Origin: Synechococcus sp. RedBA-s
Lineage (GTDB): Bacteria; Cyanobacteriota; Cyanobacteriia; PCC-6307; Cyanobiaceae
DNA: 64,000 nucleotides
Reading direction: 5' to 3'
NCBI RefSeq assembly: GCF_024345495.1
Contig: NZ_JAGQBF010000009.1
Coordinates: 1 to 64,000, forward strand
Shown here: positions 25,825 through 34,410 of the stretch, one piece after another
Layout: each line of letters begins with the position of its first letter
Numbering within the stretch: position 1 is the stretch's first letter
Translations under genes and position numbers: made by a program
Notes under the pieces: generated by a model
What the model was told of the DNA's origin: nothing
Databases searched by the model: none
What the model saw: the letters and a program-made list of their open reading frames with translations, nothing else

Positions 25825-26280
25825 CTAAAGGCCGAACTCCCGCAGGGCCCGGGGAAGATTTCGGTGCTCGTGACCGGGATGGCTGAGCTTGGCCAGGGCA
25901 AAGCGCTGCAGTTCATCCAGCGACTGCCACTGCCTGGGCTCCAGGGACGCGCCCAGCTGGGCGCAGGCGGCCTGCAGCCGCTCGGGAATGTCGTCTCTCT
26001 GCTGCCAGTCGACGCCGGCGGCTGGTTCGATCCTGCTGGCGGGGCCATCGGCAAGCTTGGCGGTACGCCGCTCCAGCCAGCCCCGCAGATCACTGATCGC
26101 TCCAGGGTGATCCGGCCACGCCAGCAGCTCGGCCCGCTCGCTGGGGTCGAGGCCATGCCAATGGCTCAACTTGAGCTTGACGCCGGCGAGATCGAGCTTG
26201 CGGCGCACGGCCATCGGCAGGCAGCGCAGATCAGCCACGAAATCGGCCTCGAAGGCGAAGCAACGGTCGTGCAGGCTCAT
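25825..26280 (-). CDS. narM: Nitrate-reductase-associated protein NarM
   Basis: A 151-residue soluble protein of the nitrate-reductase-associated family, restricted to nitrate-assimilating cyanobacteria and needed for NarB activity in those tested. It has the family features FEADFVADLRCLPMAVRRKL at the N-terminus and a conserved LxHWxGLxxxERxEL-like helix. No signal or membrane segment is present. The ATG at 26280 overlaps the stop of the TrpD2-like gene by 4 bp, so they are co-translated. The mechanism of action on NarB is not known. Confidence 0.8.
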   Translation of the reverse strand: MSLHDRCFAFEADFVADLRCLPMAVRRKLDLAGVKLKLSHWHGLDPSERAELLAWPDHPGAISDLRGWLERRTAKLADGPASRIEPAAGVDWQQRDDIPERLQAACAQLGASLEPRQWQSLDELQRFALAKLSHPGHEHRNLPRALREFGL

Positions 26281-27371
26281 GCCGAAAGCTCCTGGCGCAA
26301 GCGCTCACCACTGCGGGCCGCCAGCAGGGCCCTGGCCTGCTCCAGTCCGGCTTCGAGGCAGTCGCAGCGGTCGGCCTGCCACCAGTACACCGCCAGGTTC
26401 CAGAGCAGGGCATCGGCCAGGGGGCCCACCCCCACCAGGGCCGCCAGGGCCTGATCGCGCCAGATCTCCAGGTTCTGCCAGCCCACCTCCTGGGCGGTGA
26501 TGCCGTGGTCGCGGGGATGCAGCAGGATCCGATGCATGGCCCCGTGGCGGAGACGGGCGGTGATGCCGGCCCTGTTGGTGGGCAGGTCGGTGGAGCCTTC
26601 CAGGCCCTTGACCGTGTACACATCGGTTTCGCCGGCATGACCCAGGGCCTCCCAGGCACGGCTTTCGGTAGGGGGATGCACGAAGCCACTCACCAGCAGG
26701 TGCTCTCCCTGGTGTGGAGTCCAGAGCAACTCCAGGCTGGCCACCGGCGGCCGTTTGCCGATGGCGTCGCGCACGGGCAGCAAGCGCTGAGCGCGGGGAA
26801 AGTGTTCAGGCTGGTGGGTGAGGGCCAGGCCGTGGCGATCCAGCCGCTGCTGCACCGCCTCCAGGCTCAGGCCCCGCCATTCGAGTCCCAGGGCTGCGAA
26901 CAACTCCACCAGGGTGACGCCGTACTTCACGGGCATGGGATCGCCGCCATGCAGCACCACCGGTTGATCCGCCGCCGCCAGCACCAGGGCCAGCAGGGGC
27001 AGCACCGGTGCCGTGCGGTTGCGGCCGTCGTAGGGGACACCGAAGCAGAGGGGCTTGCGCCCCGGGCTCCTGAGGCTGGGGCCCAGCAGCCGGTAGCTGT
27101 CGAGCATGCCGGTGAGCTCGATCGGTGACGGCCGGCGAATGCGGTGGGCGATCAGAAAGGCCCCCAGCTGGGCGTCGCTGATCTCTCCCATTAGCATCAG
27201 ATCCATGGCCTCACGGGCCTCGGCTCGGGTCAGGCCGGTGCTGGTGTGCTCGCCGCTGCCCACCTTGGCCAGCAGCTCCCGGAACCGCAGCGCATCTGGA
27301 GCCAGCGCCGGCCGCCTCGGCACCTCCCCACAGACCCGCTCTTGAACCCTGTTTGGTACCACCTGCAACAC
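26277..27371 (-). CDS. TrpD2-like anthranilate phosphoribosyltransferase homolog
   Basis: A 364-residue protein of the TrpD fold: an N-terminal helical bundle (residues about 25-100) with EAREAMDLMLMGEISDAQLG and a C-terminal nucleotide-handling domain. The diphosphate loop of true TrpD (GTGGD) is replaced by FGVPYDGRNRTAP, so it is unlikely to work in tryptophan synthesis. Relatives of the TrpD2 group bind nucleic acids; its role here is unknown. It is translationally coupled to narM and divergent from nirA by 58 bp, which ties it to nitrate assimilation. The start is a GTG at 27371; TTG 27368 and GTG 27362 are alternatives. Confidence 0.82.
   Translation of the reverse strand: MLQVVPNRVQERVCGEVPRRPALAPDALRFRELLAKVGSGEHTSTGLTRAEAREAMDLMLMGEISDAQLGAFLIAHRIRRPSPIELTGMLDSYRLLGPSLRSPGRKPLCFGVPYDGRNRTAPVLPLLALVLAAADQPVVLHGGDPMPVKYGVTLVELFAALGLEWRGLSLEAVQQRLDRHGLALTHQPEHFPRAQRLLPVRDAIGKRPPVASLELLWTPHQGEHLLVSGFVHPPTESRAWEALGHAGETDVYTVKGLEGSTDLPTNRAGITARLRHGAMHRILLHPRDHGITAQEVGWQNLEIWRDQALAALVGVGPLADALLWNLAVYWWQADRCDCLEAGLEQARALLAARSGERLRQELSA
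27356..27369 (+). promoter_or_regulatory. Candidate NtcA half-match before nirA
   Basis: GTACCACCTGCAAC fits GTA-N8-TAC in five of six positions. It is centred about 67 bp upstream of the nirA start, where an activator site would be expected, but overlaps the first codons proposed for the divergent TrpD2-like gene. No clear -10 box follows at the expected distance. Confidence 0.28.
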
Positions 27372-27429
27372 GAAAAAGCGGCTCTTGCTGAGACGCTAAG
27401 CGCTCAGGCCTCAGTGTTCGGGAGCATCC

Positions 27430-29010
27430 GTGACCTCAACCCAACCATCCTCCGCAGGGCCTGGCAACCAGGCCACCACCGGCGTGAAGCTGAACAAGGT
27501 GGAGAAGGCCAAGGCCGAAGCCTGCGGGTTGGATCTGGCCCCGCGCCTGGCGGAACTGGGAGCGGAAGGATGGGAATCCCTGGATGAGGCCACCCTCACC
27601 ATCCATCTCAAGTGGCTGGGCATCTTCTTCAGGCCCGTGACGCCGGGGCGTTTCATGGTGCGCCTGCGCCTGCCCAACGGCGTGCTCAGCGCCGATCAGC
27701 TGGAGGTGCTGGCCGATGTGGTCGATCGCTGCGGAGAGCACGGCAGCGCCGATATCACCACCCGCCAGAACATCCAGCTGCGGGGCCTGCTGCTGGAGGA
27801 CATGGCTCCACTGATGACCGCCCTGGAGTCGGTGGGGCTCACCAGTCGCCAGTCGGGTCACGACAACCCCCGCAACGTCACCGGCAATCCCCTGGCGGGC
27901 CTCGATCCAGAGGAATTCCTCGACACCCGCCCCCTGGTGGAGGCGATCCAGGAGGCCCTGCTGGGGCCCGAGGGTCCGCGCAACCTGCCCCGCAAGTTCA
28001 ACGTGGCTGTGGGCGGAGCGCCCGACAGCTTCCTGCTGCACAACGATCTGGCCTTCCTGCCGGCCCATCACGGCGATGAGCTGGGATTCACGGTGATGGT
28101 GGGGGGCTTCTTCTCAGCCCAGCGCAACGAACTGGCCATCCCCCTGGGGCTGTGGCTGCGGGGCGAGCAGTTGCCGGCCTTCAGCCTTGCGCTGCTGCGC
28201 CACTACGAGCGGGAGGGCAGCCGCGAGAACCGCAACAAGACCCGCTTGATGTATCTCATCGACGCCCTCGGCCTGGAGGACTACCGCGCCCAGGTGCTGG
28301 ACACCTTCGCGGAGTTCGTGGGCGTCGAGGAGGCCGACGCCACCCCCACCCACGACGGCTCCCATCTGGTGAGTCGGGCCCCACGGGACATCTGCGGGGT
28401 CCACGCTCAGAAACAAGAGGGCCTGCACTGGGTGGGACTGAACGTGCCGATGGGCCGGCTGGAGGCCGGCAGCATGGCTGAACTGGCCCGCCTGGCCAGG
28501 ACCTACGGCACGGGCGAACTGCGGCTGAGCGAGAGCCAGAACGCCCTGATCGCCCATGTGCCCGAAGGCCAGCTGGATGCCCTGCTGGTGGAGCCTCTGC
28601 TGGAGCACTTCCAGGCGACTCCTGGCCCCCTGCAGGCCGAAGCGGTGAGCTGCACCGGCAACCGTTACTGCAGCTTCGCGCTCATTCCCACCAAGAGCAC
28701 CGCCCAGGCGGTGGTCGACGAACTGGAGCGGCGGCTGGAGTTGCCCCATGGGGTGCGCACCCACTGGACCGGCTGCCCCAATGCCTGCGGTCAGCCTTAT
28801 ATGGGCCAGATCGGCCTGATGGGCGCCAAGACCCGGGTGGATGGCCAGATGGTGGAAGCCGTCAAGATCTTTCTCGGTGGCGCCATGGACGCCAATCCGA
28901 AACTGGCGGCCCTGCACGACAAAGGCGTGCCCCTCAGCCAGCTGCCCGACGTGCTGGAGGCGTTGCTGGTGGAGCACTACGGCGCCCGCCAGCGTGCGGC
29001 GGCGTGCTGA
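27430..29010 (+). CDS. nirA: Ferredoxin-nitrite reductase
   Basis: A 526-residue enzyme that reduces nitrite to ammonium using six electrons from ferredoxin. It has two sulfite/nitrite reductase repeats. The siroheme/4Fe-4S cysteines are Cys408 and Cys414 (CTGNRYC) and Cys449 and Cys453 (TGCPNACGQ). The substrate-binding region NIQLRGLLLEDM is present. There is no extra C-terminal ferredoxin domain. The GTG start is preceded by GGGAG at a suitable distance. It is followed on the same strand by genes for siroheme synthesis. Its end overlaps the end of a convergent small gene by 77 bp. Confidence 0.95.
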   Translation: MTSTQPSSAGPGNQATTGVKLNKVEKAKAEACGLDLAPRLAELGAEGWESLDEATLTIHLKWLGIFFRPVTPGRFMVRLRLPNGVLSADQLEVLADVVDRCGEHGSADITTRQNIQLRGLLLEDMAPLMTALESVGLTSRQSGHDNPRNVTGNPLAGLDPEEFLDTRPLVEAIQEALLGPEGPRNLPRKFNVAVGGAPDSFLLHNDLAFLPAHHGDELGFTVMVGGFFSAQRNELAIPLGLWLRGEQLPAFSLALLRHYEREGSRENRNKTRLMYLIDALGLEDYRAQVLDTFAEFVGVEEADATPTHDGSHLVSRAPRDICGVHAQKQEGLHWVGLNVPMGRLEAGSMAELARLARTYGTGELRLSESQNALIAHVPEGQLDALLVEPLLEHFQATPGPLQAEAVSCTGNRYCSFALIPTKSTAQAVVDELERRLELPHGVRTHWTGCPNACGQPYMGQIGLMGAKTRVDGQMVEAVKIFLGGAMDANPKLAALHDKGVPLSQLPDVLEALLVEHYGARQRAAAC

Positions 29011-29389
29011 GGCTGCCCTGGCGGGGCGCGGAGCCACCCCAACCCCAGCGGAAGCCGCGCCGGGGCTCAACGGCAACAGGCTCACTCCAGCTCGCATCCA
29101 GCTCCATCAGGGCCTGGCGGTCGTCGCAGGCCTGACCGCCGTAGAGCAGGGCGGTGACGCGCGCGGGATCGATCTCCAGTGCCGCCACTTCCTGCCAGAG
29201 CCGGCGGGTGAGTTCCCGATCGGCGCGAACGAACTGAGCTTCGGCCAACTGGCCCACCAGGGTGAAGACAAGTTGCTGCTTCTTGACCTCGGCGAAACTG
29301 GAGGGCAACGGAGCCCTGGGCTTGCCACCGCTGCGGGCACAGTCTTCACGATGGGTCGAAGGTTCTGTGCTGGCGTGGGCCTGGTCCAT
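28934..29389 (-). CDS. Small protein of unknown function convergent with nirA
   Basis: A 151-codon frame. Residues 35-100 look like a genuine soluble domain (KKQQLVFTLVGQLAEAQFVR, then helices ending YGGQACDDRQALMELD). The last 45 residues are Arg/Pro/Gly-rich and lie antisense to the end of nirA, so the real protein may originally have ended earlier or lost its stop codon. No family was recognised. The position beside nirA suggests nothing specific. Confidence 0.5.
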   Translation of the reverse strand: MDQAHASTEPSTHREDCARSGGKPRAPLPSSFAEVKKQQLVFTLVGQLAEAQFVRADRELTRRLWQEVAALEIDPARVTALLYGGQACDDRQALMELDASWSEPVAVEPRRGFRWGWGGSAPRQGSLSTPPHAGGRRSAPPATPPARRAAG

Positions 29390-29505
29390 GGCGTCCTCGT
29401 GCTGAAGGCTGTGTCTGATTCCTTGCTAAAGCGAGCGGCGGCAGCGCACCAGCTCCGCCCCATAAAACGTATCAATGGAGACACTTTGTTGCCCAGATCA
29501 GGCCG

Positions 29506-30843
29506 GTGGATCCAGCTGATGGCGCAGGAACGAGCCTTTTGACACCCCTGCCCTCCCAAGTGCCGCCCGAAGGCAGCCCGGAGCGCTGGCCCTGGCTCCA
29601 GCGTCTCAGGCGCTCGGAGGCGGTGGCCACAGATCCCTGGCTGGAGGCCCTTGAGCAGGGCGCGCTGCCTGTCGCCAGCGACCTGATGGCGGTGCTGGTG
29701 GAGAAGCTCGATGGAGCTGGATCGGTCCGGCTGCTGCGCTGGTGGCTGACCCTGCCCCCCTCCAGTGAGCCAGCTGTGCTGGCCCAGCGGCGGGAGCTGC
29801 TGGATCTGATCGGCCGCCGCCGCGATCCCGCCTGCGCCGCCCTGCTGCGCGCAGCCGTGGCCGAGCGGCCTGATCCGGCCCTGCTGCCGCTGATCGGGCA
29901 CCAACGGGACCGGCTTGACTTTGGCCTGCTTGAGCAACAGGCCCGCCAGGCCGGCCCCTCCCCATGGCGTCGCGCGGCCCTGGAGGGCCTGGCGGTGGGG
30001 CTGAGCGTCTGGCCCCAGGCGGCGCTGCAGCAGCTGCTGCAGGAGCTCTGCACCGACCTCGACGCCCCCCTGGCCTCCCAGGCCGTGGATCTGCTCGCCC
30101 GCCTGCCCAACGCCCGCCGGGGGCTGGAGCTGGTGCTGGACCGCCCCCTCGACCCCGGTGCAGAGGCCCGGGCCCGGCGCCGGCTGGCCGCCCTGCCGCG
30201 CTGCCCGCTGCTGCTGGTGGTCCATGGCCGCGCCGGGGGGGTGGTTCCCGAGGAGCTGCAGGCCCTGGCCGGCGAGCTGGAGCAGCGCCGGCGCGCTCCG
30301 GTGCGACTGCAGACCCTCAGCGGCAACCCGGCTCAACCTGAAACCGCCCCTGGGCCGGGGCAGCCCCAGCGGCCGCTCACCCTGGTGCCCCTGCTGCTGC
30401 TGCCCGGCAACCACGTGCGTCACGACATCCCGGCGATCGCGGCGGCCTGCCGCCAGCGCGGCCCCCTGCGGCGGCTTCCCTTCCTGGGGGCCTGGCCCAG
30501 CTGGCAGGGGGCACTCGCCGACGAGCTGGCGGCACTGGCTCAGCAGGCGGCCAGCCACGGCCTCGGGGCCCCGCCGCTGCTGCTGCATCACCCGCTGGAG
30601 GCGGGCGTGGCCGACCGCTATCTGGCCCATCTGGAGCGCTGCTGCGCAGCGACTTGTCAAGCCGCTCCATACACTGCGACAGAACTTGAGGACCTTGCCC
30701 TGGCGATCCGCGGCGCTGCCCTCCCCCTTGCCCTGGCCGCGAACCGGCTCACCGAGAGCCTGCCCGCGGCCCTGGGGGCGCCGCTGCTGCAGCGCCGGCG
30801 CTTCCGCACCCTGCTGCTCGATCAGCTCGGGGCCCTGCCATGA
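29506..30843 (+). CDS. HEAT-like/CbiX fusion, probable sirohydrochlorin chelatase
   Basis: A 445-residue fusion. Residues about 25-215 are short amphipathic Leu/Ala/Arg-rich helices resembling HEAT repeats. Residues about 225-330 match the CbiX/SirB chelatase half: PLLLVVHGRAGG with the metal-binding His, then LTLVPLLLLPGNHVRHDIPA with a second His. The last 110 residues are helical. The likely reaction is insertion of ferrous iron into sirohydrochlorin to form siroheme for NirA. The stop overlaps the ATG of cobA (ATGA), the enzyme for the preceding steps. The GTG at 29506 is a tentative start. Confidence 0.78.
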   Translation: MDPADGAGTSLLTPLPSQVPPEGSPERWPWLQRLRRSEAVATDPWLEALEQGALPVASDLMAVLVEKLDGAGSVRLLRWWLTLPPSSEPAVLAQRRELLDLIGRRRDPACAALLRAAVAERPDPALLPLIGHQRDRLDFGLLEQQARQAGPSPWRRAALEGLAVGLSVWPQAALQQLLQELCTDLDAPLASQAVDLLARLPNARRGLELVLDRPLDPGAEARARRRLAALPRCPLLLVVHGRAGGVVPEELQALAGELEQRRRAPVRLQTLSGNPAQPETAPGPGQPQRPLTLVPLLLLPGNHVRHDIPAIAAACRQRGPLRRLPFLGAWPSWQGALADELAALAQQAASHGLGAPPLLLHHPLEAGVADRYLAHLERCCAATCQAAPYTATELEDLALAIRGAALPLALAANRLTESLPAALGAPLLQRRRFRTLLLDQLGALP

Positions 30844-31655
30844 GTGTCGGCAGTGAGGATCCTGCTCTGCCAGCGGCTGATCTGCTGGGCACGGTCTATC
30901 TGGTGGGCGCCGGCCCGGGTGATCCGGAACTGATCACCCTCAAGGCCCACCGGCTGCTGCAGTGCTGCGATGCCCTCGTCTACGACTCCCTTGTGCCCAC
31001 GGCCCTGCTGGAGCTGACGCCGGTGGACTGTGAGCGCCACTTCGTGGGCAAGCGCCGGGGGCACCATTCCGTGCCCCAACCCAGCACCAATGCCGTGCTG
31101 GTGGACCTGGCCCGGCGCCACCGCACGATCGTGCGCCTCAAGGGTGGCGATCCCTTCCTGTTCGGCCGAGGCGGCGAGGAAGCGGCCCACCTGGCCAGCC
31201 ATGGGGTGCCGGTGCAGGTGGTGCCGGGCGTCACCGCCGGCATCGCCGCGCCGGCCTACGCCGGCATCCCCATCACCCACAGGAAAGCGGGCTCCAGCGT
31301 CACCTTCGTGACCGGCCACGAGGAGATCGACAAGGGTCGCCCCGGGGTCGACTGGCAGGGCCTGGCGCGCAGCAGCGATGGGCTGGTGATTTACATGGGC
31401 CTGCACAACCTCCGCCGCATCTGCGATGAGCTGATCGCCGGTGCGCTGGCGCCAGAGACGCCGGCGGCGGTGATCCAGCAGGGGACGGTCAGCGGCCAGC
31501 GGCTGCTGGTGAGCTGCCTGGGGGAGCTGGCCGATGCGGCCGAAGCCGAGGGCTATGGCTCCCCCTCGATCGTGGTGATCGGCCAGGTGGTGCTGGAGCG
31601 GGTGGAAAGCTGCGCGCCCCCACCAGCGGATGTGGAGATGCCTATCCCATTCTGA
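30840..31655 (+). CDS. cobA: Uroporphyrinogen-III C-methyltransferase
   Basis: A 271-residue SAM-dependent methyltransferase making precorrin-2 from uroporphyrinogen III, toward siroheme and cobalamin. Diagnostic blocks are VYLVGAGPGDPELITLKA at the N-terminus, LKGGDPFLFGRGGEE, and VVPGVTAGIAAPAYAGIPIT. It is the single-domain form, lacking the CysG dehydrogenase/chelatase domain and the uroporphyrinogen synthase domain. It is translationally coupled to the CbiX-like chelatase gene. The precorrin-2 dehydrogenase for the middle step is not in this window. Confidence 0.93.
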   Translation: MSVGSEDPALPAADLLGTVYLVGAGPGDPELITLKAHRLLQCCDALVYDSLVPTALLELTPVDCERHFVGKRRGHHSVPQPSTNAVLVDLARRHRTIVRLKGGDPFLFGRGGEEAAHLASHGVPVQVVPGVTAGIAAPAYAGIPITHRKAGSSVTFVTGHEEIDKGRPGVDWQGLARSSDGLVIYMGLHNLRRICDELIAGALAPETPAAVIQQGTVSGQRLLVSCLGELADAAEAEGYGSPSIVVIGQVVLERVESCAPPPADVEMPIPF

Positions 31656-31735
31656 ACGGGCCTGGGGAGGGGTGGTACGGCAAGCCGCCCCATGGGACGC
31701 CAGTCTCTGTTTGTAATGCAATGTAAAGAGGCGTG

Positions 31736-31918
31736 ATGAACGACCCCCTTTCCCTCTCGCGCCAGTTCTCCATGGCCGTGCACGCCCGCGCCATCGACAA
31801 CTGCGACGACGTTGAAGAGCTGCGCCAAGTGGCTAAGACGCTGTTGCGCGCCTGGCAGCTCCAGGCCGCCTTCACCGCCGATTACGGCGCCCAGCTGCTC
31901 AACATGAAACCCCGCTGA
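31736..31918 (+). CDS. Short conserved cyanobacterial-type protein
   Basis: A 60-residue soluble, helical protein (NDPLSLSRQFSMAVHARAID, then a Leu/Ala helix with RQVAKTLLRAWQLQAAF). The spacing of the N-terminal RQFSMA block resembles small picocyanobacterial proteins of unknown function. AAAGAGG lies 4-5 bases before the ATG at 31736, a clear ribosome binding site that favours this start over the GTG at 31733. It is about 80 bp downstream of cobA on the same strand. Confidence 0.75.
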   Translation: MNDPLSLSRQFSMAVHARAIDNCDDVEELRQVAKTLLRAWQLQAAFTADYGAQLLNMKPR

Positions 31919-31946
31919 GCAGCCCGCTTCAACCCAGGGCCCAGGG

Positions 31947-32771
31947 TCACTCCAGCTGCAACACCCCACGGGTGCGCTCCCGCCGCTGCTGCTCCTGGGC
32001 GTTGAAGTCGGCCATGCAGTTCCCCTTGGGCACCAGCAGGCAGCTCACATAACTGGAGGCATCGATCAGGGCGGCTCGGATCGCCTTGGCGGCCGGAGTG
32101 CGTTGGGCCTCGGAGCTGTTGGAGCCGAAGCGCAGGGTGCCGGCAGCCGCGGTGAGACCCTGACCGGTACGACCCATGTTGGGGGCCAGGAAGAGTGCCA
32201 GACCGGCGGCCGGCAGCAGGTTCACCCCGTCTTCACGGGCGGCGGCGGTGTTGCTGGCCCGCCCCTCCACCGTGCGCTGGCCCACCACCTCACCGGTGGT
32301 GCTGTCCACCACTCGCACGTCGATCGCCACGTAGTCCTTGGTTTCGGCCTGCTGCTTGTCGGTGCCGAAGCCCAGCAGGCCGAAGTTGCTGCCGGAGGTC
32401 TTGCTCTCGACGTTGGTCTCGTAGGAGCTGACCGTACCGAGCACGATGTAGCGGGCCCCGGTCATCTGCCCACGCTGAGCGGAATTGGCGCTCTTGCGCA
32501 CGATGCCCAGTTCAGCGAGCTCCTGTTCGGAAAGTACCGCCTTGATGTTGTTGCGCTCCACCACCTGGATGTCGCCGGTGGCCTGGAGCTCATTGGAGAG
32601 CATCGCCGCCAGATCGGTGGCCACGGGTCCCTGCCACCACCAGGCCTGCTGGGTGACGGTGTTCTTGAAATCAGGCACCGAGACCGTGGGCCGACCGGCG
32701 GGCCGGGACTGTGCCAGGGCCGGTGCCGCCACCGCGACCAGGCCGAGTCCAGCGGCCAGCAGCAGGGGCAT
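31947..32771 (-). CDS. CsgG-family secreted or lipid-face protein
   Basis: About 274 residues. A signal peptide (LLLAAGLGLVAVAAPALAQ) is followed by a CsgG/curli-assembly-type domain: TVSVPDFKNTV, ATDLAAMLSNELQATGDIQV, and ARYIVLGTVSSYE. The Cys for lipidation typical of CsgG is absent after the signal, so this is a CsgG-like domain protein rather than a curli secretion pore. The C-terminus has two Cys (YVSCLLVPKGNCMADF). The ATG at 32771 gives a short signal lacking basic residues; a TTG at 32831 would add a basic lead. Function unknown. Confidence 0.78.
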   Translation of the reverse strand: MPLLLAAGLGLVAVAAPALAQSRPAGRPTVSVPDFKNTVTQQAWWWQGPVATDLAAMLSNELQATGDIQVVERNNIKAVLSEQELAELGIVRKSANSAQRGQMTGARYIVLGTVSSYETNVESKTSGSNFGLLGFGTDKQQAETKDYVAIDVRVVDSTTGEVVGQRTVEGRASNTAAAREDGVNLLPAAGLALFLAPNMGRTGQGLTAAAGTLRFGSNSSEAQRTPAAKAIRAALIDASSYVSCLLVPKGNCMADFNAQEQQRRERTRGVLQLE

Positions 32772-33061
32772 GGGGCGGAGCGACAGCCAGGCCAGGGGCG
32801 CGGTGGGGCAGGAGGTCAGGCGATCGGACAAGGCGTAGAACTCCAGTGCACATCCATTCAAACAATGCTGGCCAGACCTGGCACGACCGGATCGGCTTCT
32901 GTCCGCAGGGACCTGTTCCGTAGCGTCCTGCACGTTGATCGGGACCGCTCTTCTGTTCAATGGAGAGACTTCACATCGCCAGGCCTTCGGTGCCGGCGGT
33001 TGCCGCCATGGCCGCATCCTTGCTCCGTAACAGTGAACAGAAAGGGCCCAGGCCGGCCCCG

Positions 33062-33538
33062 ATGTTCGAACTGATTCCTTACGAGAAATTCCGTGACACC
33101 CCGGCGGTGCGCTTCTTCGACATCACGGTGCCCACCTCCAACGCCCGGGATCTGGTGGTGCACACCGGCCCGGCGGTGAGTCCCCCCGACGACCCGGAAA
33201 CCGGATCCTGGCAGTTCTATCTCCATCCCCACCAGGAGGACAACCTGCTGGCGATGCACGGCGGACGCACCTTTTTTCTGGTCAATCTGGGCTGGAACTA
33301 CCCTTTCCACATCGTCCGCCTCGACACTGGCGGCGACATCCTGCGCATCCCCCCCGGCACCTTCCACCGCTCGGTATCGGATCCCGACGGCTCGCTGGTG
33401 CTCAACCAGGCGGTGCGCGAGGAAGGGACCTCGCTGGTGAGTGAATTCCGCGTTTACAACAGCCATAACATCCCCAGGCTGTTCGCCGTCACCAGCCAGA
33501 CGGCACCACTGCCGAAGCTCCATGGTGTGAGCTGGTGA
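33062..33538 (+). CDS. Cupin-like protein of unknown function
   Basis: A 158-residue soluble protein. The centre has LHPHQEDNLLAMHGGRTFFL and, after about 30 residues, IPPGTFHRSVSDPDG, which together fit the two metal-binding motifs of a cupin barrel (HxH, E, then H). It may bind a metal and a small ligand; no substrate can be assigned. The ATG at 33062 starts a compact domain, while the frame open from 32960 adds only low-complexity sequence overlapping the divergent CsgG-like region. Confidence 0.65.
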   Translation: MFELIPYEKFRDTPAVRFFDITVPTSNARDLVVHTGPAVSPPDDPETGSWQFYLHPHQEDNLLAMHGGRTFFLVNLGWNYPFHIVRLDTGGDILRIPPGTFHRSVSDPDGSLVLNQAVREEGTSLVSEFRVYNSHNIPRLFAVTSQTAPLPKLHGVSW

Positions 33539-33550
33539 TCGTCTGAGCCA

Positions 33551-33623
33551 TGGGGGTCGCGAGGATCGAACTCGCCTTAAGCGGATTATGAGCCCGCTGC
33601 ATTCACCAGATTGCTAGACCCCC
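33551..33623 (-). tRNA. tRNA-Met (CAU)
   Basis: A 73-nt cloverleaf on the minus strand. The acceptor stem GGGGGTC pairs with GACCCCC, discriminator A. The anticodon arm GCGGG-CTCATAA-TCCGC shows anticodon CAT, and the T arm GCGAG-TTCGATC-CTCGC is perfect. CCA is not encoded. A CAU anticodon could also be tRNA-Ile2 if the C is modified; the overall sequence is of elongator-Met type. Confidence 0.88.
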
Positions 33624-33638
33624 GGAAGGCCTCTGGAC

Positions 33639-34271
33639 TTACCAGAGGCCGCGCACGGGAGCACTCTCAACGGGCCATGCCACAGGGAAATCATTCGCCC
33701 CCGGCTGCGCCGCTTCCACAGGCGCCGAGATGGGGGCCGTCTGAAGGCTGGCGGTAAAGATTGAGGGGAGGTCGGCATTGCGCCAGGGCATGGGAGCGCT
33801 CTGCTCCTCCAGCAGGGCTGCTGTGGTGTTGCTGATGGCGGAGGAATCCCAGACGATGGCCTGCTCGGGGAAGCCCAGCCCCATCACACGGTTGCCCTGT
33901 GGACCGCCCATGGCAATGCCGAGGATGTCGGTGATCTGGTTGGTGAGGCTGACCCCACGGGCGAAGGTGGAGCGCCAGGTGTAGGCCCGCTCCTGGAAGA
34001 GTTCGGCAGTGGTCTGAATCTCACCGCAACGGGTGACCTCCACCGGGGCACTGAGCGGCTGGGTGCTGTTGCCGGTGCCGGCTAGGGGAGCCTCGAGGGT
34101 GGTGGTGCAGATCACCGGACCCGCCAGTGCCGGGGCTGCGGGAAGCACTGCCAGCACTCCCGCTGCCAGGACCCCAGATGCCAGAGCAACCATGGCGCCG
34201 ACTGATGCGGCAGCCTCAGGCCTGGTGGCGACAGGTGTGACGCCAGCGGTGGTGACGTGGTGACTGTTCAT
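33639..34271 (-). CDS. Exported protein of unknown function
   Basis: About 210 residues. A long N-terminal lead and the hydrophobic core GVLAAGVLAVLPAAPALA form a signal peptide. The mature part has two Cys (VICTTTLE and TRCGEIQTT) and the blocks QERAYTWRSTFARGVSLTNQ and ITDILGIAMGG, which look conserved and structured. The last 40 residues are Pro/Ala-rich. The ATG at 34271 is preferred over the start at 34307. It lies just downstream of nothing on its strand and 16 bp from the tRNA gene. No family recognised. Confidence 0.65.
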   Translation of the reverse strand: MNSHHVTTAGVTPVATRPEAAASVGAMVALASGVLAAGVLAVLPAAPALAGPVICTTTLEAPLAGTGNSTQPLSAPVEVTRCGEIQTTAELFQERAYTWRSTFARGVSLTNQITDILGIAMGGPQGNRVMGLGFPEQAIVWDSSAISNTTAALLEEQSAPMPWRNADLPSIFTASLQTAPISAPVEAAQPGANDFPVAWPVESAPVRGLW

Positions 34272-34410
34272 GGCACAGGGGACCGACTGGGCAATGGGTG
34301 GAGCCAAGCTCCCTGATCATCGCGCAAACTAGGCCGCCGGGCCGTCTTCTGCCAGGGGCCCTGGCCTGAGCGCTGCCGCCAGCCCCACTCCCTCGCCAGC
34401 CCTCAGCTCC

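Noticed and set aside
29107-30660. A 517-codon minus-strand frame antisense to the CbiX fusion gene
   Set aside because: The product is Gln/Gly/Arg-rich with no domain; the opposite strand has a coupled, recognisable gene.
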